Origin: Eucalyptus grandis
Taxonomy: Eukaryota > Streptophyta > Magnoliopsida > Myrtales > Myrtaceae
NCBI RefSeq assembly: GCF_016545825.1
Contig: NC_052615.1
Coordinates: forward strand, 23,304,520 to 23,368,519
Reading direction: 5' to 3'
Length of the DNA stretch: 64,000 nucleotides
A model generated the notes under the pieces. The model had not been told where the DNA came from and made no database searches. It was given only the letters and a program-made list of their open reading frames with translations. The translations under genes were made by a program, and so were the position numbers. Positions 34,258 through 46,296 of this stretch are shown piece after piece (position 1 is the stretch's first letter; the number at the start of each line of letters is the position of its first letter).

Positions 34258-35735
34258 AATCTTGTTGATATTCTTATTTGCCACTTCCATAGCTCCATTA
34301 ATTTGTTAGCAATAGAGCGAAGAATTCAAGTGGCGGATGTGGAACTCATTAAGTAATTCGTTCACTATCTTGTTCAAATTTGATCCATTGTCAGTGATGA
34401 TCGCCTCAGGAGCTTCATATCGAGCGATGATATCACAATAGATGAACCTTGCTATGCTGTTTTACAATGACGTTGGCATAAGAACTGGCTTCAATCCATT
34501 TGGTGAAATAATTGATAGCCACCAAAATAAAGTGATTCCATTCGATGCTTTAGAATTTGTCTGATGATGTCAATGCCCCACATTGAAAAAGGCTAAGACT
34601 TGGACATTTGATGCAATTCATTAGGAGGAGCATTGGTTTTATCTCCATAGACTTAACACTAGTGACAACACCTCATATGTTGAATACAATTGGCTTCCTT
34701 GATCAACCAATAGTAACCAAGCCTCATGATTTTCCTTGCCAGGAGATGACCATTCATATGAGGGTCACATTCTCATCCATGTATCTCTTTTATTAGGACT
34801 TTAGCTTCTTATGTGTCCACGCACTTTAGTAAAACTTAATCGAAATACCTTTTATAAAGGGTTCCTCCATTGAGGAAGAATTTGGCCGCCAACTTCATCA
34901 AGTATTTTCAATCATTGGCCTGACTCCCTTAGAGAAATTTGCCTTCTTAAATGTAGTTCATGATGTCATAATACCAGGGTTAACCATCAGGTTCCACTTC
35001 AATCATCAAGCAATGAGCAGGCTTCTTCAAGATGTCGATTTGCAAAGGATCATGCTCAAGTTGTCTACTACTTGTAACATTAATGATAAGGTTGTTAGGG
35101 CATCGGTAAATTGATTTTGTGATCTTGGCTGATAATCAAAAGAGATTTCGTCATATTCCTTGATAAGATCTTCGAGAATATTCATGGTAAGGAATCAACT
35201 TTACGTCTCGCGTTTGCCATTTGCCTCCCGTCTGGAAGATGATGAGTACAAAATCACTATAAAGTTGAAGCTTTCTAACTATCATATCAATGGCAACCTG
35301 CAGACCAAAGATGCAAACTTCATATTCAGAAATATTGTTGGTACAAGGGAATTCCAACTTTGCAACTACTAGGTAAGGTTGACCTTCTAGGGATTTCAAA
35401 ATAGCCTAGTACTAGAACTAGAATGGTTAATAGCACCATCAAAATACATGGTCCATTTATCATGTGAGAGCAAATAAATCCGTTCATCACTTTTATCTAA
35501 ATTATCAGACTTCTCGAGATTTTTAGCTAACTTATTAGTTATGGCTCGCCCTTTGACAGACTTCTATGCCATGATTCGAATATCGAACTCGGAGAGTAAT
35601 ATTTGCCATTTAGTGAGCCTTCCAACCTATGCAGGCTTCTTCAAAAGATATTTAATTAGGTCATTCTCAATCACTAGCAGGATGCAGTGGTGAAGAATAT
35701 ATTGTCTCAAACAAAATGATCCATCACTCAATTCG
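34258..35735 (-). pseudogene. Tat-like Ty3/gypsy RT end, RNase H and integrase start
   Basis: Read on the minus strand from 35735: end of RT (IENDLIKYLLKKPA, then KWQILLSEFDIRIMA). RNase H follows (KWTMYFDGAINH; AKLEFPCTNNISEYEVCIFGLQ in the frame 35399-35151; QTRDVKLIPYHEY). The integrase zinc finger comes next (HMNGHLLARKIMRLGYYW with CxxC nearby), then the core with MWGIDII, IITDNGSN and NGAMEVANKNI, which hold the three catalytic acids. Many stops and shifts are present. At 34258 it meets the inserted gypsy element; the reading frame continues at 15880. Confidence 0.87.
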
Positions 35736-36589
35736 AGTGTATTCTATCAAATCACATTTGACAATTTGAGAACAACATGAAAAAACAGGAAAGACACAAA
35801 CACATAAAGTTAAAGCACATGACTTCATTTCAAATATTGCACCTTGTAGTGAAATGCCTCATCTTGGATCAAAAGCATTTTTAGCCATAATAAGCAAAAA
35901 AGCCATTAACTAAGGCCATTGGTTCACATGTCAAAGCAACATGGAGAATTTAACACATGGAGAGTGAATTCCGTTACTTTTACATTTCTTTAGTGTAGAT
36001 TGCCTTCAATCTAAATATTACAAACGACAGCTATGAAGCGAGTCAAGACAATTGACCTTGGTACTAAAGACTAGAAACGATATAATAAGTTGACAAAATG
36101 AGAGAATGGTTACTGTTCCTTCCATCCAAATTGCACCTACTAATGATATATAGCTCAGGTAACAAACAATTGCTATGCTGAATGGTAACAAACAATCTTT
36201 AAGGGAAATTTTATAGATAATTATCCATGAGCAATTCATATTCACTGATATTAGATAGTGGCATTTGCTTGTCCATCTATTAACGTTTCCAAAGAAAAGA
36301 ATTCTCAACCAACTGCGTACTCAACATTTTTCACTGATAAACTCATATGCCCTATGTTTTTACTAATGACTCTTCAACCAGGTAAAGCCAGGAAAGCAAG
36401 ATGCCCTCCACCCTCTTTTCCATCTTCACTCATGTCCACATCTAGGCTAACTCGAAAGAAAACCGAAAGCTGGGCCAAAGAGAACCTCAAGGTCCCACGA
36501 ATCCTCGGTCCTTCATCAAACGAAAAGATCCTGCAAAGTCTATATACTTAAAGTAGAATACAAGCAAAAACAATCTTGACTTTTCATCT
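35736..36589. other. Non-coding stretch between Tat fragment and GLR exon
   Basis: AT-rich with no domain recognised on either strand. The left edge of the GLR exon lies around 36590; nothing resembling the upstream GLR ligand-binding exon was seen here. A short frame at 36258-36551 has no family resemblance. Confidence 0.4.
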
Positions 36590-36908
36590 ATTGGGATTTC
36601 TGAGATGGGTCCAAAATTGCTCGACAAAATCCTAAGTATCAAATTTCAAGGCCTTAGCGAAGAACTTAAATTGCCCAGTGGTGCACTTCATCCCAGTGCA
36701 TTCAAAATCTTTAATGTTATGGGACAGAATGAGGAAACCATTGGATAGTGGACTTTGGCACGAGGACTTTCAACCAAATTGAACCTATCAATAGGGGTAG
36801 TTTACGCAGCTTTGGCTAGCAATTTGAAGCCACATTCTTGGCCTGGAGATACATTAAAGCTGTCAAAAGTTTGGGTGATGCCAATATTAGGAAAGAAACT
36901 AAAGATTG
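36590..36908 (+). pseudogene. Glutamate receptor-like (GLR) exon fragment, 5' part
   Basis: GLRs are plasma-membrane ligand-gated cation channels. In-frame motifs read GPKLLDKILSIKFQGLS, LHPSAFKIFNVMGQNEETIG, a stop TAG, WTLARGLSTKL, HSWPGDT and WVMPILGKKLKI. This is the typical end of the GLR amino-terminal (ANF-receptor-like) domain, where family members read GFWT or GYWT, followed by the WPG...P.GKKLRIGVP entry into the ligand-binding domain. The TAG at about 36746 replaces the aromatic residue of that motif. The fragment stops at the Copia-2 target duplication GATTG (36904-36908) and its continuation lies at 45344. No other GLR exons are visible. The left edge is approximate. Confidence 0.85.
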
Positions 36909-37332
36909 TGTTATAGATGAAGCCAAATATTTTTTAGGGACTTTTTTTGTCTTTTCTATCATATTTGCTTTTAGGTTAAAAGTGATACATTTATATTAGC
37001 GATGGCAAGACGCTAGCCGTCAAGACGTTGAAAAAAAAAATAGAGAGGCAAGAAAAGGAGAGAAGAAGAAAAATGAGTTTTTTTTCTTTATGAGGGTTCT
37101 CAATCTCTATGTGCCATAATCTTGAGAAAAGATCATCATTGTATTACAACTTTTTTCGAAGTCTAGTGGATTTGCAGAGTGCCTCTGTGCGGAGACGTAG
37201 CCTAGGTTTGGTGAACTTCATTAACAAATTTTCTAACGTGTTCTTATGATTATGTTATTTTATAATTATATTATGCCTGGTGAATTGTTTGCAAGCGTTA
37301 ATTTTCTGGAATCGACGTGCGATTTCGTAACA
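36909..37332 (+). repeat. Copia-2 5' LTR
   Basis: 424 bp, TG...CA. It is diverged from the 3' LTR by substitutions and small indels. A related truncated LTR is at 62930-63264. Confidence 0.9.
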
Positions 37333-37409
37333 ACTGGTATCAGAGCTTGGGTTGGCTAATCGAGAAAATCGAGGGTTTTTCGATGACGTTCAATTAAAAG
37401 CAAATAATA

Positions 37410-38250
37410 TGGCATAAGATAAAATTAGAATCGATAAGTTTGATGGGTAGGATTTTCGGATGGTGGAAACTACAAATCGAGGATTATCTTTATCAAAAAG
37501 ATCTCTATGCACCACTTGAGGGTTGGAAACCCGAGATGGCGAAAGTAGATTTGACAGCAGAAGCCGGATGGAAAATTCTTGATCGAAAGGCATTAGGTGT
37601 GATTTGTCTAGGGTTGACAAAAAAGATAGGGTACCACATCGCAAAAGCAAAAACTGCAAAAGAAGCCATGGATATTCTAACGAATATTTATGAGAAACCG
37701 TCTACATCAAATCAAATATTTTTGCTGAAGAAACTGGTTAATATGAAGTTATCTGATAGAGGTTCTGTGGCAGAGCATAATAATAGTTTCATGCACGTCA
37801 CGAGTCAATTGGAATCCGTGAGCATAAATTTAGATATGAAGGATGATTTTGAGCACCAGAAAGCTACAATACCGCAATACAGGGAATTTCGAGCACCATG
37901 AAGGATGATTTAACTCTTGATGATGCTGTGAGTAGTATCAGGGATGAAGAGATGCAAAGGAAAGTCTTAGGTGAAGATAATTTTTCAGCATCTACATCTT
38001 CAACGGCACTAGCAGTGGAGAACCGTGGAAGAAGTAAAAGTAGAGAAAAATGCAGTGGGCATGGCTGATCACAATCAAGGGGTAAGAGACTGGTTGCAAA
38101 AGATGAGTGTTGGTTTTGTCACAAAACCGGGCATCGAAGGTTTCAATGTAAAGCCTACAAAAAGAAGCAGCAAGATGAGAATCAAGGGGTTAATGTGGTT
38201 AGTGATGAATCTTTGCTGGATAATTTGTGTTTGTTTGCAGGGTTTGACTT
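37410..38250 (+). pseudogene. Copia-2 gag
   Basis: Two frames cover the copia Gag. KFDG sits in one frame; WWKLQIEDYLYQKDLY, WKILDRKALG and IAKAKTAKEAMDILTNIYEK continue in the next (37440-37901), ending near LESVSINL. The nucleocapsid part near 38108-38149 gives a zinc knuckle CWFCHKTGHRRFQC (C-x2-C-x4-H-x4-C). Frameshifts near 37450, 37870 and 38050 disrupt it. Confidence 0.85.
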
Positions 38251-39862
38251 GATGATAGATAAATGGTTTATTGATTCTGGTGCTTCTTTTCATTGCACCT
38301 CACAAAAGACATTTTTGATGATTATGCCAGTGGAGATTTCGAACAAGTAGTTGTGGGAAAAGGCCACATGTGTCCCATTGTTGGGAAAGGAACTGTGACT
38401 GCAAACGTGAACATCTTAGGGAGGACGTCTAGTTTTGTGTGAAACTATGCATATTATGAAATTAAAGAAAAATCTGATTTCAACCAGTAAACTTGACCAA
38501 GAAGGTTTGGTAATAACCTTTGGATGCGAAGAGTAGAAAATAACCTCAAGGGCAAGAATAATAGCAAAGGGAAAGTGTACAGATACAATTTACCTTCACC
38601 AATGGGATAATATTGGTGATATGGTTGCAACTACAATGGCTATAGGTAATTTGTCTACTCTTTGGCATTATCATTTTGGACATCTTAGAGAAAAATGTGT
38701 AAAGCAGTTACACACAAAGAAATTACTTCTAGGTTTGCAATAAGTTGAGTTAGATTTTTGTGAGAGTTGCATTTATAGAAAACAAAAGGTCGTTAGTTTT
38801 CAATTGAATTGGCAACAAAATAAAAGCCAGAAGCTAGAGTTGGTTCATACTGATGTATGAGACTTGCTCAAGAACTCTTATATGGTAGTAAGAGATATTT
38901 TGTCACCTTTATTGATGATGCGATAAGGAAGACTTGGGTCTATGCTCTTAGAGAAAAATTAGAAGTTTTCAGGATGTTCAGAAAGTAGAAGACCATGGTA
39001 GAAAAAGAGACAAGTTATCAAATTAAAGCTCTGAAGTCTGATAATGGTGGTGAATACACGAGTAAGGAATTTGTAGAATATTTGGGTCGAGAATGCATAC
39101 ATAGTTTAAAAATGGTTCCTAGAACTCCTCAAGAGAACAATGTAGTTGAAAGGATGAACATGACTATTCTAAAACGTGCGAGATGCATGAGGCTACACGT
39201 GGGTCTCCTGCTACACTTATGGGCTGCCACAGTTGATGCAGCTGTTTATCTTATCAACAGAAGTCCATCTAGTGCATTTGATAGAGAAATACCACAATAA
39301 CAATGGTTAGGTAAAAATATTAATTATTCACATCTAAATGTGTTTAGTTGTATTGCATATGTTTTGATTGACAGGGAGGATAGGAAAAAGCCTGATGCTA
39401 AGTCCTAGAAGTGCATCTTTATCGGATACAGTGGCGACGAGTATGGCTATAGGCTTTGGGATTATGAGAACAACAAAGTCATCTGCAGTCGAAATGTCAT
39501 ATTCCATGAAAAAAAAGATGTACAAGGATCATCAGATAGAGCATGAGAAGGTAGTACAATCAGAATATGTTGAATTAGACACAATGCCCGTGAAGATGTT
39601 TCCAGTAGATCAAAATGCACTTGAAAGAGAGGTTCAAGATGAGCCTATTATCAGTGAAGAGGTAGTTCAAGAGGAATGCAGTGATTCGAAGCAAACTAAC
39701 AATCCTGAAATACCTATATTGAGGAGGTCTACACATGTGAGAAAGCCAAAAGTAATTTTTGATCCATCAGCTAATACTGTTCTGAGCCATGTCTTATATA
39801 CAGATTCAGGGGAACCAAAGACTTACGATGAGGCAAAGGTAGACACGTCTCACTTGCAGTGA
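38251..39862 (+). pseudogene. Copia-2 protease and integrase
   Basis: The protease box WFIDSGASFHCT has its DSGA at 38272-38283. The pre-integrase motif LWHYHFGHLREKCV with CESCIYRKQK follows near 38670-38790. The integrase core is seen in frame 38995-39300 with LKSDNGGEYTSKEF (catalytic Asp) and QENNVVERMNMTILKRAR (catalytic Glu). The rest of the integrase C-terminal region and the linker to RT (RRSTHVRKPKVIFDP) lie in frame 39368-39862. Many stops are present, including several in the first half of the core. Confidence 0.87.
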
Positions 39863-40558
39863 GAGTGTGCTATGAAAGACGGGATGAGCTCGTTACTTCA
39901 GAACAAAACTTGGGAGTTGACCAAGTTGCCTACAGGTAAAAAAGCTTTATTAAATAAATGGGTGTAGATGATTAAGAATGAAGTATATGGTAGTATTAGA
40001 TACAAGGCGAGACTTGTAGTCAAGGGCTTTTCTAAAAAAAAGAAGGGATCGACTACTCTGAGATATTTTCACCTGTAGTGAAAATGATATCAATTAGAGT
40101 TCCGTTGAGTATAATTGTAGTGGAGGATCTTCATCTTGAGCAGTTAGACGTAAAAACGGCATTTTTACACAGTGACTTAGATGAAGAACTATACATGGCA
40201 CAGCCTAAGAGTTTTGAAGTCAAAAGTAAGGAGCACATGATATGTCGCTTGAAAAAAAGCTTGTATGGCTTGAAACAAGCTCCACGGCAATGGTACCTAA
40301 AATTTGATGATTTCATGAAAGAAAAAGGATTTGCACAATGTAAGTTTGATCACAAGTATGATGATGGTGACATTGTGTATCTCTCTTTATATATGGATGA
40401 CATGCTAGTGGCTAGTTCTAATATGAAGAGAATCGTAGAAGTGAAGAAGATGTTATCATTACAGTTTGCTATGAAAGACTAGGGAGAGGCTAAGAATATT
40501 TTAAGCATGAAAATCATCAGGGATAGGAAAAACAAGAAATTATGGTTGTCGCAGAAAG
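39863..40558 (+). pseudogene. Copia-2 reverse transcriptase, 5' part
   Basis: After a damaged start (LQNKTWELTKLPTG, then NKWV), frame 40078-40482 shows EQLDVKTAFLHSDLDEELYMAQP, KKSLYGLKQAPRQWYLKF and a catalytic box LYMDDMLVA with YMDD at 40390-40401 (most relatives have YVDD). The segment ends at 40558, where the solo gypsy LTR begins. The continuation is at 44031 in the expected register. Confidence 0.88.
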
Positions 40559-43315
40559 TGTGACAATCTGATTTTTCCTCTTCTGTTTTCGATTGAATGA
40601 GACGGGCTTTTCATCGACGTGCCTATAGTGCTATTCTTTGAACCAATCACTCATGAGATAACTAGACTATTTATGGAAGTCATTAGGAGATTTTAATGCA
40701 AAGGCTCGAGAATTCGACTAGGAATCAACTGCTCGACCATGTTAGTCTGTAAGGGTCGTTACGGTGTAGTAAAAAATCTAGCAGAGATCAGAGATAGACC
40801 AATTCAACCGAGGTGTGTGATTAAGTGTGGGTGATTACACCTAATTGCAAAAATCCTTGTCGAATGGCACTAAATTGATTTTTCTGTCGTTTTGGTATCC
40901 CATGCCCATATTTGAAACCTTGAAATTTTTTACGACAACCGAGAGTCGTTAATGTGTCGAAGATGTACATTGTGATAAATCGATCATCGGTCAATTGCAC
41001 CAAAAATTATTCAAAACTACTCGGTAGATTAAGTCACGCTAAAATCGCGTCGAATTAAAATTAACCATGGAATTTATTCTGATTTCAGAAATTAAGAATT
41101 TCACCGCATCACAACCGCATCACAATCAATTCTAGGGATATTGATGCATCCTCTCAAGGCCTTTTTACAAACTCGAATTTTTGGTGGAAAATTCAAATAG
41201 TGCAAATTCCCATAATTTAAATGGAATTTTGGTCTTCAATGTGGAACAAATGGAGATGGGAATTATAAGGATTTAATTGAGGCCTTATCTTTGTTACCTA
41301 AGGTTATTAAATGGCAAAGTGAAAAAGGGAAAAATCCAATGTAAAGACAACAAAATTCGGAGGTCTACATGCTTAAGGGGGATTCAACTTCATTTGAAGT
41401 GCATTTGGGGAAAGATAAAGCTATTTTGAATGGTAGGTCCCATGAGAGTGAAAGTGGCCTAAATTTCCATGGAATAAGGACTATGGATATGGAAATTTGG
41501 GGGGGGGCACCCTCCATGGTTTTTTTTTTCTTCTCTCTCCCCTCCATTCATGCAAAGCCTTCCCCTTTAGTGCCACTCAACTGTCTCACTTCCGTTCTCT
41601 CTCTCTTTCTTTTCCTTTCCTTTTCCTCTCCTTTTCCCTATCGTAAATTTCCTTGTCTTGGTCTTCTTCAAGTGTTTCGGTCTCCCCTATTTCTGCTAAA
41701 CCAACCGAACAATAGCCAAACTAGAGAGGAACTCTATTTTGGTGTTGTTGGTTTCTCGACCAAGCTGCCCCTCATGTTCCATTTCTCTTTGGTTTGGCAG
41801 TTGGTTACCGTGTAATCACCCCCACTAGCAGTCCGACAGCCCTCCAAAACCGGTGTGACCCTTGCATCTTTGCACCGGAAGCTCAGCACCTCTGTTCACA
41901 GTTGTTGCAGCATCTCTGCAGCTCATCCCTCTTCGATTTTAGCTCACCAACCTCACTGTAGACCACCACCCCTCCGCCATTGCTACTGCCCTGTCGCTAA
42001 GACCTTAGCTGCGCTAGTTCAGCCCACCAATTGACCAAGCGAAACCACTATGCCGCTACCTTGCCATCACGATTTCCGCGCCGCCACTGCTCAGCCTGAA
42101 CCGGCCGAGAAGACCACCTCTCAACTGTGAGCTAAGGGCCTTGCAATCCTGTCCCGGGCTGACTAGACCTCCTCCGGAACCCCTCGGAGGCCGAACCTTG
42201 GTTGCCGCTGCCAGAAGTCGTTAGTTTTTCTTTTAGGTGAGTTAATTTCCTAAGTGTTGATTAAAGGTTGATTACATTTATTAAGTGATGGATTAAGTTA
42301 AGTAGGATTAGCAACTAGCCTAGTTAGGGTAAGTACTAGTTAGCTAAGTTAGTTGAGAGAGAACTAAAGAGTTAGACTAGTTAGTTAAGTTAGTTAGGCC
42401 ATTTAGTTAGGAATTTAAATATTCAATTAGCATAGTAGCCTAGGAGGTTAGTATAATAAATTAGTTTAGCTAGGTATTTAAATAGTTGGTTCAATTATGA
42501 TCGATTTTAGCTAGTAATTAAATTTAGTAAACGGTAACTGGTTAAATTATTAATTTAAATGATTTAATTATAATTTAATTAATTATTTAATATTTTTCGA
42601 AAATTATACCGGAATAGTTGATGACCAGAATTTCATGCTGATTGCAATGGTATGCTCAATTTATGCAATTGATTGTCGAATGGTGAAATTGAGTGATGAT
42701 TATTAATTTTGGGGTATTTGTCTCATATGATGTAATTTCGATATTTAATTAGGAAATACCAGGTGCCAAATTTGGACACCGAAAATTGGTTTTAAATACT
42801 ATATAAACCATGGGACTTTAAAAGATAGGTTATCCAAATTTCTGGATTGAATTGCCTTTGTATTCACATACAACGTTTTTACCATATATTTTTATTATGA
42901 AGAAAATAGACTAAGATCACTATTTTAATTGAGGCATTAGAGTGCAATGCAAGGTGGCTTGGGCCGAAATTGGATGAATGCATGAATGATATGAGAATCC
43001 ATCACGAGCCTTTAAGGCCAGACGATGCTCCTTCGAGAATGCCTCAAGTCAACGGATGCTGATCACAGTGGATGCTGGGTCGATGCTCCTAAATGGAATG
43101 CCGTCTAGATGTAGACGTTGCCGTACTCGATGGCTGGTTATGTCGAAAGACCGATAATTGTTTAGTTAGCCATGGCCAAGGGATCGTAATCAATTGGGAC
43201 ATATGAACGATTGAAATTGAGGGACTTGATTAGGAGAGGAATTGTGTGGTGTGGTATGAGACGTGTCATAATGATTTGGTCTGGTACTTGGGGCCCATGT
43301 GGGTTGTGATGACAT

Positions 43316-43370
<55 letters not shown>

Positions 43371-44025
43371 CATATTAAAATGTTCCAATGATATATGGTT
43401 TCAATACAATTGTATGCGAATTGAATGGTAGGAGAACACTAGTGCTAAATGAGTTTTGGGGAGATTTAGTTAGATGCACGTGGGTGTACTTTTCTCCTAA
43501 TCGAGATTTAGGGAGTGGACTCACTGAGACGTCGTCTCACCCCATTGTGGGCTAAAATTTTTCAAGTCCCTAAATGGAAGATCTTCAAGCAAGGTGCGAG
43601 GAGTTCACAAGAAGTGAAGTTTAGGTTTTTCTTTAGCCCCTGCCAGATGTCGATGGGTCTTCCGTTTGAACTGGACAGTGGGTGACAGTTCACCTTAGGG
43701 TTATCAAAAAGTCTGACAAGGTCATAAGGAGGGATTTGATCCCATGGACGGGGAGCTCGGAGCGTAGATAGCCTAGAAGCTCTTCTTTTTGAATTAGACC
43801 CATATTATGTTAGACTTTTCGGTATATAAACACTGCTGCATTATAAGTGTATTTTCGTGAAAATATTATCCTATGTTTATATTCCATTTCTGTGTTGTCT
43901 GAAGTTTATTATTAAGTTTCTGCATGTGTGATAAAATGAATGGGTCGGCAACAATTCATGGAATGTTGCAAAATTGTTATCGACCACCGAGGGATGTGCA
44001 TGCACTCGAGCATCCAATTGTGATA
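40559..44025 (+). mobile_element. Solo gypsy LTR nested in Copia-2
   Basis: A 3,467-bp solo LTR of the same family as the 15881-22380 LTR, in the opposite orientation. It starts TGTGACAATCTGATTTTTCC and ends CCAATTGTGATA. Flanks are GAAAG (40554-40558) and GGAAG (44026-44030), a 5-bp duplication with one mismatch. It holds no gag-pol. The segments around 40600-41200 and 42500-44020 align with the other copies. The middle (41500-42230) is CT-rich with a promoter-like look; open frames there are not supported by any domain. An AC microsatellite lies at 43318-43364. Confidence 0.88.
43318..43364. repeat. (CA)n microsatellite
   Basis: An uninterrupted CA run of about 46 bp, followed by a few TA dinucleotides. 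Confidence 0.97.
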
Positions 44026-44890
44026 GGAAGACTATGTGAACAAGGTGTTAAAGAAATTTAACATGGACAAGGCAAAACTGGTTGCAACTCCTCTAGCGAG
44101 TCACTTCAAACCTTCCAAAGATATGTGTTTGAGCACTCAGGTTTTGAAAGATGAGATGGTGGTAGTTCCATATGCATTAGCAGTGAGGAGTTTGATGTAT
44201 GCCATGGTGAGCATGAGATCAGACATTGCACAGGCAGTGGGAGTTATGAGTCGATATATGCAAAACCCAGGCAGAAAGCATTGGAATGCAGTAAAATGGA
44301 TATTGAGATATCTAGCAGGTACTTCCAATTACTCACTTTGTTATGGTGATACATCTCTAGAGTTGCAGGGTTATGTAGATGCAGATCATTTGGGTGATCG
44401 AGAAGTGGTAAGAGTACCACTGGATATATCTTTACAATTGCAAGTATAGCAGTGAGTTGGGTATCTCAACTACAAAAAGTAGTGGCTTAATCGATGACAG
44501 AGGCAGAATACATGGCGATCATAGAAGCCTCCAAGGAAATCATATGGTTACAATATTACATGGAGGAGCTACATCGAAAATAGCCAATCAGTACACTGTG
44601 AAGTGATAGTCAAACTGCAGTACACTTAGCAAAGAATGCAACTTATCACTCAAGAACCAAACATATCAATAAGCGTTATCACTTTATCAGGTCAGCGTTG
44701 AAAGATAATGAGTTAAAGTTACAAAAGATTGATGGTTCAAAGAATCCAACTGACATGTTGACCAAAGTAGTAGACAGAGAAGCATATTTTTTATACTACT
44801 ACCATTGATTGATGAGGATTATCGCAAAGCCACAAGTTTTTCAACTACTAATTTTTGAAGAAGATGGATGAAAAGTTTCTTGGTGCTTGA
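44026..44890 (+). pseudogene. Copia-2 RT end and RNase H
   Basis: Frame 44036-44449 begins NKVLKKFNMDKAKLVATPLA, then LMYAMVSMRSDIAQAVGVMSR, HWNAVKWILRYLAGTSNYSL and GYVDADHLGD. Further downstream TEAEYMAIIEASKEIIWLQ follows in a shifted frame after a break near 44440. This is the copia connection domain and RNase H. Stops after 44580 remove the C-terminus. Confidence 0.87.
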
Positions 44891-44915
44891 GTATATTTGT
44901 CTTCAAGTGGAAAAT

Positions 44916-45338
44916 TGTTATAGATGAAGCCAAATATTTTTTAGGGACTTTTTTGTCTTTTCTATCAAATTTGCTTTTAGGTTAAAAGTGATACATTTAT
45001 ATTAGTGATGGCAAGATGCTAGCCGTCAAGACGCTAAAAAAGAAAATAGAGGGGCAAAAAAAAGAGAGAAGAAAAAAGTGAGTTTTTTCTTCACAAGGGT
45101 TCTCAATCTCTATATGCCCTCATCTTGAGAGAAGATTATCGTTGAATTCCAACTTTTTTCAAAGTCTAGTGGATTTGTAGAGTGTCTCTGCGCGGAGACG
45201 TAAGCCGGGTTTGGGTGAACTTCGTTAACAATTTTTTTGGCATGTTCTTCTGATTCTGTTCTTTTATTATTATATTCTACTTGGTGAATTGTTTACCAGC
45301 ATTATTTTTTTCTAGAATAAACGTGTGATTTCGTAACA
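44916..45338 (+). repeat. Copia-2 3' LTR
   Basis: 423 bp, preceded by the purine tract and followed by the target duplication GATTG. Confidence 0.9.
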
Positions 45339-45343
45339 GATTG

Positions 45344-45455
45344 GGGTTCCAATGAATGATAGCTTTAGTGAGTTCTTGAAAATCAAATGGGATCCGCACA
45401 CGGGAGTGCCAAGCTACTCAGGATTCACCCACGACATTTTTATGGCAATACTAGT
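45344..45455 (+). pseudogene. GLR exon fragment, 3' part
   Basis: This continues the GLR exon after Copia-2. With one GATTG removed, the frame passes without interruption from GKKLKI into GVPMNDSFSEFLKI, then DPHTGVPSYSGFTHDIFMAI. Family members read GVPVK.GF.EFV, then TG(Y/F)CIDVFDAV at this place. After about residue 40 similarity stops, and the open frame runs on to a stop at 45535 without GLR character. The exon is therefore truncated within the first lobe of the ligand-binding domain, and channel segments are absent. Confidence 0.82.
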
Positions 45456-45959
45456 GCAACACCGAGACAAATCAAAGATGAGCAAAGCAGAAACAAGATA
45501 CGGAAGGAGATCAAAAGATGAAGATGCACATGCATGACCTCAATAGAGAGAGAGAGAGAGAGAGAAGAAGAGGGGCTGGCCGTTGTGTGATGGTGTTGAG
45601 AGCAAAACAAAGTGAAGCATTCTAGAGAGAGTTAGTGTTTTGTTTTGCAAATGGACAAAATTAGACTTTTCATAATATTTTGATGGTAAAATAGGCAACT
45701 AGCCAAATTTCATTAATTGAGAGAGTAGCATTTTGAAAATGCTAAATGCTAAAAACAGGTCCCCACCTGCTTTGGGCTTTTAGCATTCCAAATGCTAGCA
45801 TTTGGCCAATGAGGCCTCAAAATGTTGAACCAAACATCTAATATTTTTCCCAAGCAGCTTTAGGGGTTCAAAGCCCCTTGATGCTAAACCAAACGGGGAG
45901 ATTGAAGTGGCCAATAGCTAGAGTATTTATTGGTTTGCATTTGCTCATGTTAAATTTCT
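45456..45959. other. Non-coding stretch with GA microsatellite and a hairpin-forming MITE-like segment
   Basis: A (GA)n run lies at 45545-45567. At 45728-45800 inverted copies of AGCATTTTGAAAATGCTAAA / TTTAGCATTCCAAATGCT can fold back, and a TGCTAAACCAAACGG end near 45885 resembles hAT-type MITE termini. Element borders and a target duplication could not be defined. Confidence 0.45.
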
Positions 45960-46255
45960 CTAACACTCAATGTACTTTTCTTGAGACGATCAAAGTTTCT
46001 TTGTTCATCCTTTCAAGAGTAATTCTCATGCTAATGATTTGCTTAAACGATTTTAAATCTTTCATTACAAAATCTTTAACCAATTCATTTTTTAAGCTTA
46101 TAATTTTCTTAGTATCTTGACTAAGATATCCATGATCTTTCATGAATGATTCAAACCTCATGTACCATTACTTTGGTGCTTGCTTGAGATCATATAAGAT
46201 TTTCATCAATCTACATATAAGATGCTTCTTGCTTTCAGCTTTAAAACCCTCCAAT

Positions 46256-46296
<41 letters not shown>

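Larger units (their letters stand above)
36909..45338 (+). mobile_element. Copia-2: Ty1/copia retrotransposon inserted in the GLR exon
   Basis: This plus-strand element is 8,430 bp including a nested solo LTR. LTRs are 36909-37332 and 44916-45338, both TGTTATAGATGAAGCC...CGTAACA. They differ at many sites (roughly a tenth of positions by eye), so the insertion is old. A perfect 5-bp duplication GATTG flanks it (36904-36908, 45339-45343). The primer site TGGTATCAGAGCTTGGG (37335-37351) and a purine tract CAAGTGGAAAAT (44904-44915) are in place. Gag, protease, integrase, RT and RNase H follow in copia order, all interrupted. Confidence 0.93.

Noticed and set aside
41369..41815. 148-codon frame in the solo LTR
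   Set aside because: CT-rich low-complexity translation with no domain; probably leader or promoter sequence of the LTR.
43162..43431. Cys/Val and Thr/His repeat frames
   Set aside because: Produced by the CA microsatellite.
45352..45537. Independent small gene of 61 codons
   Set aside because: Its first part is the continuation of the GLR exon interrupted by Copia-2; the rest is read-through into non-coding sequence.
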